DNA from: Planctomycetota bacterium | GTDB lineage: Bacteria > Planctomycetota > Planctomycetia > Pirellulales > Pirellulaceae | NCBI GenBank assembly: GCA_029259935.1 | Contig: JAJDEH010000481.1 | Span: 1-45,096 of the forward strand | Direction: 5' to 3' | DNA: 45,096 nt | Shown: piece by piece, positions 15,130 through 22,534 of the stretch | Position numbering within the stretch: position 1 is the first letter of the stretch | Layout of the letters: each line of letters starts with the position of its first letter | Made by a program: the position numbers and the translations under genes | The notes under the pieces: generated by a model | Databases searched by the model: none | What the model was told of the DNA's origin: nothing | Seen by the model: only the letters and a program-made list of their open reading frames with translations

Positions 15130-17003
15130 TCCTTGGCCCACGAGGGGCGGGGAGTTGTAAAGGAAATCGCGACGTTGGAGGTCGGATGTCGCAGCGAAAT
15201 CGAAAGAGAATGCAAGCACAAGGGCGGATCGTTCGGTTGGAGCGTTTGCGTGTGTCCGATTTCTTTATTGGGCAAATACGAGGGATCGCCACAGACCGGT
15301 AAGCCAGCATCCCATAGGTGCAGGCGAATTTGATTCGTGCGGCCCGTAATCGGCCGAGCTTCAATTAATGTCGTGCCATCGCCGAAATGCTCCAGCACTC
15401 GAAATTCCGTGCGAGCTTCTTGGCCGTTGGCATCCGGCAAGCGGATTCCCATCTTCGATGCCGCTTCTCCGATACGCGTATCGCGGAAAAACTCGCCGGA
15501 TGCGGGAGATCCATGCACTCGCGCGACATAGGTTTTGACAACTTCACGCTCCTTGAATTGCCGTTGCAGCAGCGCGGCAATCGACTTCTTTCGGCTCAAG
15601 ACGACAACACCCGAAGTGTTGGCATCCAGCCGATGAGCGTGGCGCAGCTTCTGGGGACGGTATGCCTCGTTCAAAATGTAGCTGAGCGTGTTGCGGTTGA
15701 AGCGGCCCGAAGCGTGCATCGGCAGCGGCGCGGGTTTGTTCACGACGACCAAAGCTTCGTCTTCATACAGGATTTCGATATCGGCCCTCACTTCCGGTTC
15801 GACGGTGTCGGGCAATAGGTGTACGTAGCGTTCCCCCGCGCGGACTTGCTTGTCGAACCCAACCGGCGCTCCTTGATACACAACTTGTCCCAGGTCACAC
15901 TTATGCCTCCAAATGGCTCGGCCAACATGCGGGTGAAAACTGTCAAGAAAGTCGAGTAGCGTGAAGCCGTCAAAACGCCGCGGTACGTTCAGTGGCCGCT
16001 CGTTGTCATACGGCACGCTTCCTGGCAGCGGGCTGGTCAACTCGCGAATCCGCTGGTGCCGTGCGCGGATCGTAACTTGCATTTCTTCATGCGGCGGCCT
16101 AAAGCAAGAGGGACATGATTTGCCCAGTACGTATTTCACCGACTGCCGATCTTCCGGCGTGAGTGATGCTTGACAGGCAAAACACTGGGCGGTTTCGGTC
16201 TCACACAACTTGGGATCGAGAGACACGCGCTGATCGAAGACGAAACATTCGCCGTTCCAATGGTCGCCGCCGCAATCCTCGAAATACCTCAGGATTCCGC
16301 CATCCAGTTGCAGAACGTTTTGAAACCCCTCGCGTTCCATCAGCGGTCCCGCCTTCTCGCAGCGAATCCCGCCCGTGCAAAACATGACGACGGGCTGTTC
16401 CTTCAGTGACGCGGGCAGTGATTTCACGGCCTGGGGAAACTCGCGAAAATGCCCGATCTTGAGATCCAACGCCCCGGCAAAAGTCCCCAGATCCACTTCG
16501 TAATCGTTGCGGGTGTCCAGCAGCGTCACGGGGCGGCCTTCATCCAGCCAGGCCTTAAGTTCAGCGGGCGAGATTTTGGGTGACGAATATTGGCTGGGAT
16601 CGATGCCTTCTACTCCGAACGCAATGATCTCCTGTTTCAGGCGGACCAGCAGACGATTGAAGGGTTGATGCTCGCTGACGCTTTCTTTGACCGTGACGTC
16701 GGCAAAGCAAGCTTCTTCCCTGAGCTGAGACAAGAATTCGTCGACGGATTGGCGCGTGCCGGCAAGAAACAGGTTCATCCCTTCGGGGCTGAGCAGGATG
16801 GTCCCTTTTAATTCTAGTTCCTGACAAGTCTTTTTTAAGGCCTGACGACGGTCCGGCAAGCGTTGCAGCGGCACGAATTTATACGCCGCGATATTGATGA
16901 TCGCTGGAGGAGAAGACGCGGATGAATGAGCTTGAGCAGCAGTCGATGAAGGCACGGGAGGAGTCGCTGGAGTGGATGGTAGACGCAAAACGCGCGCCAT
17001 CAT
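15126..17003 (-). CDS. Fusion: TrhO-type tRNA U34 hydroxylase + RluA-family pseudouridine synthase
   Basis: A 625-aa fusion. Residues about 36-320 are TrhO/YceA-like: an N-terminal ferredoxin-like domain (ALKKTCQELELKGTILLSPE), then a rhodanese domain with active-site loop C209-TGGIRC, then a Cys-rich tail (C267, C274, C277, C297, C300) likely to bind zinc. TrhO hydroxylates U34 of certain tRNAs on the way to 5-(carboxy)methoxyuridine. Residues about 345-395 look like an S4-type RNA-binding module, and 405-625 are an RluA pseudouridine synthase with catalytic motif HRLDANTSG (Asp460) and the RTNQIRLHL motif. The first 35 residues are a Pro/Ser/Ala linker of uncertain start; no good ribosome-binding site was seen for ATG 17003. 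The separate activities are known from other bacteria; joint action on one tRNA is inference. Confidence 0.9.
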   Translation of the reverse strand: MMARVLRLPSTPATPPVPSSTAAQAHSSASSPPAIINIAAYKFVPLQRLPDRRQALKKTCQELELKGTILLSPEGMNLFLAGTRQSVDEFLSQLREEACFADVTVKESVSEHQPFNRLLVRLKQEIIAFGVEGIDPSQYSSPKISPAELKAWLDEGRPVTLLDTRNDYEVDLGTFAGALDLKIGHFREFPQAVKSLPASLKEQPVVMFCTGGIRCEKAGPLMEREGFQNVLQLDGGILRYFEDCGGDHWNGECFVFDQRVSLDPKLCETETAQCFACQASLTPEDRQSVKYVLGKSCPSCFRPPHEEMQVTIRARHQRIRELTSPLPGSVPYDNERPLNVPRRFDGFTLLDFLDSFHPHVGRAIWRHKCDLGQVVYQGAPVGFDKQVRAGERYVHLLPDTVEPEVRADIEILYEDEALVVVNKPAPLPMHASGRFNRNTLSYILNEAYRPQKLRHAHRLDANTSGVVVLSRKKSIAALLQRQFKEREVVKTYVARVHGSPASGEFFRDTRIGEAASKMGIRLPDANGQEARTEFRVLEHFGDGTTLIEARPITGRTNQIRLHLWDAGLPVCGDPSYLPNKEIGHTQTLQPNDPPLCLHSLSISLRHPTSNVAISFTTPRPSWAKD

Positions 17004-17313
17004 TTTGCGTCATGGCCAGTTGTAGTTCAACCGCATGAGGCATCGCACACCGGCCGAAAATTTACGGAATCGATTGGGATAGAGTGGCGCGTCCGGGGGT
17101 CGCACCCGGCAATCAAAGCTTATGAGACTTCGATGAACACTGGCCCACGCGCGATGTATGTGGCCGCCGGCGGTTGTTTGCCCCGCTGGCGGCTGCCTGA
17201 AAAGAATAGTCCCCGGCCGACGCGATAGGTTCGCGAATTTTTCAAGGAAATCATGGGGAGTCGTCCAAACCGGCGGCGCGAACGCGAATGCCAGCCCGGG
17301 CGGAAGGAAACGA
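17004..17313. other. Intergenic region, 310 bp
   Basis: This lies between the TrhO-RluA gene and the SGNH-like gene, both on the minus strand. An open frame of 120 codons on the minus strand (17010-17372) overlaps the end of the SGNH gene, is Arg/Pro-rich without a recognisable domain, and is probably fortuitous. No clear promoter, terminator or repeat was seen. Confidence 0.5.
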
Positions 17314-18501
17314 TCATTCGCCCGCCGCGCGTTGGTCGGCGTACTCCGGAAATTGTCTGGAGAGCCAGGCATCTAATTCCTTCGCAATCAACTCATTCCC
17401 CCTGGGGCTGTAGTGGGCATAGATTTCGCGCAGAAAGAATGATTCGATTTCCTGGGGTGAATGCGACGCGAAGGCAGGCAGCAGATTCAAATACGGAACA
17501 TCTTGCTCTTGTGCCGTTTGGGCGATCATTTCGGAAATTTGCCAAAAAATCCGGCGGCGGGCTAGATTGTACGCGTAGTGAAAGGGGACCTCCGAGGCGT
17601 GAGGAAGCAGCACAATCGCAATCCGCTTGCCGGAACTTTTGGTGAGTTGCGCAAGTTCAACGATCATCGCGTGGGTGAGCGTCATTGGTTCCGCCGGCGG
17701 TGCCTGCTCTTCTTCGGTACGCGGATTCAAACTGGAAATCGTGCGAGCAATGTCGCTGTTCTCCACCAGGAAACGTGAAAGTCGGCGCGACTTGTCGACC
17801 ATGACTTCGTTGGTTTGAAAACGGCGCGGAACGGGACGATTCGACACTTCAACACGCCCATCCACGATCTGGCAAGTCGGATGATTCTCGTCGACATTGC
17901 GCATGATGTCCGACGTGATGAAGGCAAAGATCAACAAATCGCTGTCGAGTTGCTCGTGCACTCGCCGATACCAAATCCCGCACTGGGTTACCGAATAGTC
18001 ACCCATGCCCATATTCACGACTTGCAATTGCGGGTTGAGCGCCTCGAGTTGAGCGGCGTAGGTTTCTTTATCGTCGACGCCGTAGCCCATTGTCATCGAG
18101 TCTCCCAGACAAACGACGCGATACTTTCCGGCCGGCTTCTGCCCGAAATAGTCGACCAGCCCGCGAAAGCCGTCGCCGTTGATGGTCATGTTCCGCCGTG
18201 GGCCGTAGAAGTCGGCGATAGACCGCCCGGGAATGTGAACCCATCCCAGTTCCTCGTCATATTCGCAGTGATACGCTTCCAGGGTTTCGTTAGCTTGCAG
18301 TTCGTCAGCCGGACGTTGGGTGATTCGTTCTTCGCTGACAAAGTTCCGATAGCTGACCCCCATCCAAATCAAACCGCACATGCCTTCTAGGAATACGAGA
18401 CCGAAAAAGACGGCCAAGACTGTAAACAGCAACTTGCGGTGCCAGGGTAAGCGCCGTTGCGGCCGGTTGATTTTCGATTCGTTAGCGGAAGGTTCGGTCA
18501 T
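17314..18501 (-). CDS. SGNH/GDSL-hydrolase-like protein with N-terminal membrane anchor
   Basis: A 395-aa protein. After a basic N terminus, one TM helix (residues 23-48) anchors it. A region with the sequence DEELGWVHIPGRS leads into VVCLGDSMTMGYGV, the block I GDS motif (Ser135). VVNMGMGDYSVTQ fits block II. The segment at block III reads FAFITSDIM instead of the usual GxND. Block V retains a His (HYSPRGNELIA, His363), but the Asp expected three residues before it is Ile. It may therefore be a divergent esterase or acyl-modifying enzyme, or partly degenerate. Similar planctomycete proteins are often near polysaccharide genes; the neighbours here give no such clue. Convergent partners are absent; the sulfatase gene is divergent. 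Confidence 0.75.
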   Translation of the reverse strand: MTEPSANESKINRPQRRLPWHRKLLFTVLAVFFGLVFLEGMCGLIWMGVSYRNFVSEERITQRPADELQANETLEAYHCEYDEELGWVHIPGRSIADFYGPRRNMTINGDGFRGLVDYFGQKPAGKYRVVCLGDSMTMGYGVDDKETYAAQLEALNPQLQVVNMGMGDYSVTQCGIWYRRVHEQLDSDLLIFAFITSDIMRNVDENHPTCQIVDGRVEVSNRPVPRRFQTNEVMVDKSRRLSRFLVENSDIARTISSLNPRTEEEQAPPAEPMTLTHAMIVELAQLTKSSGKRIAIVLLPHASEVPFHYAYNLARRRIFWQISEMIAQTAQEQDVPYLNLLPAFASHSPQEIESFFLREIYAHYSPRGNELIAKELDAWLSRQFPEYADQRAAGE

Positions 18502-18648
18502 CAGGCGATTTCAAGAGAACGAACGGAGAAATCCAATCGCTATTCTACGTTGCCAATCCGCGAAAGACACTCGCCGGTCTGGTAGGATGGAGAAACTCCT
18601 CGTTTCAACAGCCAGAGTTCCGATCCAGAGCGATTAGAGGTGCTTAGT

Positions 18649-20154
18649 ATGCTTACGTCGCGTTTTCTCTTGAAACTCGTCTTCGTCATTTTGACTTTCG
18701 CCGTGTTGATTCCAAATTCACACGCCGCGGAGGCCGAATCGCCAAATGAAAAGAAGCTTCCCAACATCCTCTGGTTAGTGGGCGAGAACTTCGCGCTGGA
18801 CCTGGGCTGCTACGGCGCGAAAAACGTCGCTACGCCCCATCTGGACGCGATGGCCGTCGGCGGTGTCCGCTATACGAATGTGTTTTCCACATCGCCGGTG
18901 TGCGCTCCCAGCCGCTCCGCCTTCATGACCGGGATGTACCAGACGACCACCGACACGCATCACATGCGTTCACACCGCGATGACGACTTTCGTCTGCCGC
19001 CGGGAGTGCGGCCCGTCACGCATCGGTTGCGCGACGCCGGTTATTGGACGGCCAACGTCAAGCAGATCGGCAAACGCGAAGTCGGCACCGGCAAGCTGGA
19101 CTTAAATTTCGTCAATGAAGGGCCGATCTATCAGACCGATAATTGGAAGACCCTAAAGAAGAAGCAGCCATTTTTCGCACAGATCAACATGCCTGAAGCG
19201 GAGTACGACATCTATGACCGCAAGTCGGCCGAGAAGCCGCGTGTAAAATGGGTTGGCGAAGAGTGGCATCCCCAGGTCGCCACACCGGAAAACGTCACGC
19301 CGCCGCCCTACTATCCCGACCACGAAATCACCCGGCAAGAGTGGTCCCGCTACCTCAATTCGGTGTCGGGAACCGATGTGCGAATCGGCTGGATTCTGGA
19401 CCAGCTCGAAGCCGACGGCTTGGCCGACGACACGATCGTCATCTTTTTTGCTGACAACGGACGACTCGAGGCCCGCGGAATCCACTGGCCTTTCGATTCG
19501 GGGCTGCACGTGCCGATGATCATTCGTTGGCCCAAAAACTATCCGGCCCCCGCTCAGATAAAGCCGGGAACCGTCGACGAGCGGGTGATCAGCTTGCTCG
19601 ACCTGACGGCAACCACATTGTCGCTGGCGGGTATCGAGCGGCCGCCAGGAATGCAAAGCCGCCGGCTGTTAGGACCCGACGCCGATCCTCCCCGTCGTTT
19701 TGCCTTCGGCGCGCGAGATCGCATTGACGAAACCGCGGTGCGCATGCGATCGGTCAGCGACCAGCGCTATCATTACATTCGCAATTTCACGCCCGGCGCG
19801 GGGTTTCCAACCTTGAATCGCTACAAGGAAAAGTGTTTTCTGGTGAAGCCGCTAATGCGCAAGCTGCACGCCGAGGGAAAACTGTCTGGTCCGGCGGCGG
19901 AACTAATGAAGCCGTTTCCCGACGAAATGCTTTTCGACATACAGGCCGATCCGCACGAGGTCCATAATCTGGCGAACTCCAAACAGCGAGAACACCGCGA
20001 TGCCTTGCTGCAAATGCGAGCCGCGCTGGACACCTGGATGGTGGAAACAAATGACCGAGGCGGAATCCCGGAACCGCCCGGGATCGTGGCCCCATTCCTC
20101 AAAGAGATGGACGCTTGGTTCGGCACACCCGCCTGGGTGAATAAGTCCGAGTGA
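18649..20154 (+). CDS. Secreted sulfatase (formylglycine-dependent)
   Basis: A 501-aa type I sulfatase with a signal peptide (LLKLVFVILTFAVLIPNSHA, cut after about residue 26). Motif CAPSR at 85-89 supplies the Cys converted to formylglycine. ATPHLDAMAVGGVRYTNVF precedes it, and FFADNGRLEARG supplies the later Asp-Asn metal ligands. LFDIQADPHEVHNLA is the typical C-terminal sulfatase signature. It most resembles heparan-N-sulfatase-like enzymes; the substrate, probably a sulfated polysaccharide, is inferred. Odd: the metal-binding Asp-Asp near the N terminus appears as Glu46-Asn47. ATG 18649 with AGAGG (18636-18640) is preferred over the GTG at 18640. Divergent from the SGNH-like gene. An anaerobic-type maturase or FGE gene is not in the window. 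Confidence 0.9.
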   Translation: MLTSRFLLKLVFVILTFAVLIPNSHAAEAESPNEKKLPNILWLVGENFALDLGCYGAKNVATPHLDAMAVGGVRYTNVFSTSPVCAPSRSAFMTGMYQTTTDTHHMRSHRDDDFRLPPGVRPVTHRLRDAGYWTANVKQIGKREVGTGKLDLNFVNEGPIYQTDNWKTLKKKQPFFAQINMPEAEYDIYDRKSAEKPRVKWVGEEWHPQVATPENVTPPPYYPDHEITRQEWSRYLNSVSGTDVRIGWILDQLEADGLADDTIVIFFADNGRLEARGIHWPFDSGLHVPMIIRWPKNYPAPAQIKPGTVDERVISLLDLTATTLSLAGIERPPGMQSRRLLGPDADPPRRFAFGARDRIDETAVRMRSVSDQRYHYIRNFTPGAGFPTLNRYKEKCFLVKPLMRKLHAEGKLSGPAAELMKPFPDEMLFDIQADPHEVHNLANSKQREHRDALLQMRAALDTWMVETNDRGGIPEPPGIVAPFLKEMDAWFGTPAWVNKSE

Positions 20155-20275
20155 CACGAAGAAGGGCTTGGCGGATAGATCGGGGGGCGCCCCGATGCTT
20201 CGACACGATTCGTGCATGGCCATCGCTGGTCGACAAACCACAACAGGCCACATTTCGCGCGCGGCCGCGCGAGAT

Positions 20276-20303
20276 TTGACAACAGGTTGCGACCGCTTAT
20301 CAT
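20276..20303 (+). promoter_or_regulatory. Predicted sigma70-like promoter of the cyclophilin gene
   Basis: TTGACA (20276-20281) and TATCAT (20298-20303) are spaced by 16 bp, a near-consensus pair. The start codon is 78 bp downstream of the -10 box. It follows a GC-rich palindromic stretch (gcgcgcggccgcgc). Confidence 0.6.
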
Positions 20304-20380
20304 GATGCCATCCATCAGCGTCCACGGCGAGCCGCAAACGCTGCCACATCCCCACCTCAATTAGCAACTAGCCAAAAGAA

Positions 20381-21535
20381 ATGAAGACATACACATCAAG
20401 AATCTCACGCCGTCATAAACCAACTTGTCGTCTAAGCCTTGTGAGCCCGCTGGCCGCGATCTTTATGTTGGCAGGGGCCGCCGCCGTTCCGGCTCAGGAA
20501 ACGGCACTCGTCAAGGCCCAACCAAGACCCTTCAAAGAAGTTAAAGCGGAATGGGATCAGTTCGATGGCAAGATCGAGGAACTAATCAAGAAGTATCGTG
20601 GCGCGAACGACGAAGAGCGCAAGGAAATTGTGAAAGAGTACGAATCGCTTTCCGCGCGCTCACGCAAGTTGCTGCCGTTGCTGCGTGAATCGGCACTATC
20701 GGCCTACAAAGCCGCGCCCAATAGGGACAAGGACGTGACGGAGACACTCGTCGGCCTGTTGGCGAACGATGTCCGCCAGGATCAGTTCGAGCGGGCGTTC
20801 GCAGTGGGCAAACTGTTAATCGACAATAAGTGTGACGAGCAGGCGGTGTTCGGCTTGGTGGGGACGGCGGCGTACTCTCTAGACGACTTCAAGACAGCGG
20901 AACAATATTTGACACAAGCCAAGGAAAGCAAAGCGTTATCGGCGCAGGCCTCCGGCTATCTTGACGATCTCGAAAAGGCAAAGCAGGGTTGGGCGCAGGA
21001 GCAGGCGATTCGCAAGAAGGAAGCCAAATCGAATGATTTGCCGCGTGTGAAACTGCAAACCGGCAAAGGCGACATTGTCGTCGAGTTGCTGGAAAATGAA
21101 GCGCCGCTGGCAGTGGCCAACTTTGTCAGCCTTGTCGACAAGCAGTTCTACGACGGCCTGACGTTTCATCGTGTGCTGCCCGGTTTCATGGCGCAAGCCG
21201 GCTGCCCCGACGGAACTGGATCAGGCGGACCTGGCTATCGGATCCCCTGTGAGTGTCACGGGGAAAACTATCGCAAGCACTTCCGTGGTTCGCTGAGCAT
21301 GGCCCATGCGGGCCTAGACACCGGCGGCTCGCAATTTTTTCTCACATTCCGCCGCACGGCGCACCTTGACGGCAAGCATACGGTCTTCGGCCGAGTGATC
21401 GAAGGCATGGACGTGCTGGCCCAGATCCAACGACGCGATCCTTCGCGCGCGGGCGCGCCGGCTCCGGACAGAATCGTCAAGGCCGAGATGATTCGAAAGC
21501 GGGCCCATGCCTACGTGCCGACCAAGGTAGAGTAA
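20381..21535 (+). CDS. Cyclophilin-type peptidyl-prolyl isomerase, exported
   Basis: A 384-aa protein. A basic N terminus and a hydrophobic stretch (LVSPLAAIFMLAGAAAVPAQ) form a signal peptide, cut near residue 38. Residues about 40-215 are helical and charged, with a pattern of paired helices that may be TPR-like (LIDNKCDEQAVFGLVGTAAY, then DFKTAEQYLTQA). Residues about 222-375 are a cyclophilin domain with the catalytic segment FHRVLPGFMAQ (Arg, Phe, Met and Gln all present), GGSQFFLTF, and HTVFGRVIEGMDVL. It should isomerise Xaa-Pro bonds in exported proteins. It has its own promoter upstream and ends 50 bp before a convergent SDR gene. Longer than the stand-alone cyclophilins because of the N-terminal helical module. 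Confidence 0.92.
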   Translation: MKTYTSRISRRHKPTCRLSLVSPLAAIFMLAGAAAVPAQETALVKAQPRPFKEVKAEWDQFDGKIEELIKKYRGANDEERKEIVKEYESLSARSRKLLPLLRESALSAYKAAPNRDKDVTETLVGLLANDVRQDQFERAFAVGKLLIDNKCDEQAVFGLVGTAAYSLDDFKTAEQYLTQAKESKALSAQASGYLDDLEKAKQGWAQEQAIRKKEAKSNDLPRVKLQTGKGDIVVELLENEAPLAVANFVSLVDKQFYDGLTFHRVLPGFMAQAGCPDGTGSGGPGYRIPCECHGENYRKHFRGSLSMAHAGLDTGGSQFFLTFRRTAHLDGKHTVFGRVIEGMDVLAQIQRRDPSRAGAPAPDRIVKAEMIRKRAHAYVPTKVE

Positions 21536-21585
21536 GCCGTCGGCTGCTTGGTGACATTGAACCGTTGGTTGGTAGACGGAGCCGC

Positions 21586-22371
21586 TCACTCGGGAATGGG
21601 CCAAGCCCAGCCTGCCGTATAGCCGCCATCGACGTACAGTGTTTGTCCGGTCATGAAGGCGGACGCTTGGCTGGCCAGGAAGATTGCCGTGCCGACCATG
21701 TCTTCCGGTTGGCCCAAGCGTCCTTGAGGCGTATTGGCTGTTCCCCAAGCTTGCATGGTTTCGTCGGACCACAACTTGGTGGTGAGGTCCGTGAGAATAA
21801 ACCCGGGAGCCAATGCGTTGACTCGCACGCCACTCGGCCCCCATTCCACGGCCAATCCTCGCGTCATGTGGCCCAACCCCGATTTGCTCATGGCGTAAGG
21901 CAGCACATTCTTCAACGGCCGATCGGTGTTGAGCGACGCCACATTAATCTGGCTGCCCGACTGCTGTTTAATCATCTGCCGTCCCACCGCCTGCGACAAG
22001 AAGAATGCGCCCTTGAGATTGATATCAAGTATGAAATCGTAATCGCCCTCGGTTACTTCCAAGGCGGGCTTGCGGCGATTGACGCCCGCCACGTTAACCA
22101 AGGTGTCAACGCGATCGAAGCGATTGACGACTTGGTCGACCATCCCCGAGATCGCCGACGAGTCCGCGACGTCGCAGACATGAGGTACTATGGTTTGGCC
22201 CTCCGTGCCGATCTCGGCGGCCGTCTGCTTGAGCGTCGCTGCGTCACGACCGGTGATAACGACCGCGGCACCACGCTCGGCAAAGCCCTTGGCAATCGCG
22301 CGGCCAATTCCTCGGCTGCCGCCCGAAACGAGTACAACTTGACCGGTAACGGAAAATAATTCATCGGACAT
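21586..22371 (-). CDS. SDR family NAD(P)-dependent dehydrogenase
   Basis: A 261-aa classical short-chain dehydrogenase. The cofactor motif is GGSRGIG at 17-23, NVAG follows near 93, and the catalytic residues are Ser146, Tyr159 and Lys163 (YAMSK). The C terminus has LASQASAFMTGQTLYVDGGY, typical of the family. Sequence features such as RGLAVEWGPSGVRVNALAPG place it near gluconate 5-dehydrogenase and 2-deoxygluconate dehydrogenase types, but the substrate cannot be assigned. I chose ATG 22371 with an AGAAG about 8 nt upstream; a TTG at 22392 would add seven residues (MAKRSKT). It stands alone between convergent cyclophilin and the terminator of the gene behind it. Confidence 0.9.
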   Translation of the reverse strand: MSDELFSVTGQVVLVSGGSRGIGRAIAKGFAERGAAVVITGRDAATLKQTAAEIGTEGQTIVPHVCDVADSSAISGMVDQVVNRFDRVDTLVNVAGVNRRKPALEVTEGDYDFILDINLKGAFFLSQAVGRQMIKQQSGSQINVASLNTDRPLKNVLPYAMSKSGLGHMTRGLAVEWGPSGVRVNALAPGFILTDLTTKLWSDETMQAWGTANTPQGRLGQPEDMVGTAIFLASQASAFMTGQTLYVDGGYTAGWAWPIPE

Positions 22372-22458
22372 GGTTTTACTTCTTTTCGCCAAAAGATGGT
22401 TGGATATCGATCAGCCTGCCGCTTGGGCGGTCATTCGTCAAGAGGCCCACCGCGCATC

Positions 22459-22486
22459 AAAAAAAGCCGCTTTTTGAAAGCGGCTT
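22459..22486 (-). terminator. Intrinsic terminator of the parvulin-repeat gene
   Basis: AAGCCGCTTT (22464-22473), loop TTG, AAAGCGGCTT (22477-22486) form a 10-bp perfect stem. On the minus strand it is followed by a run of T (plus-strand A at 22459-22465). It lies about 50 bp after the stop of the gene at 22535-24514. Confidence 0.8.
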
Positions 22487-22534
22487 GATCGTTGTGATTC
22501 GCTTAGCGGACCTAGCGCCGTGATCGCGCGGTTG

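Noticed and set aside
17010..17372. 120-codon minus-strand frame between the TrhO-RluA and SGNH genes
   Set aside because: Overlaps the SGNH gene, has Pro/Arg-rich sequence with no domain and no ribosome-binding site.
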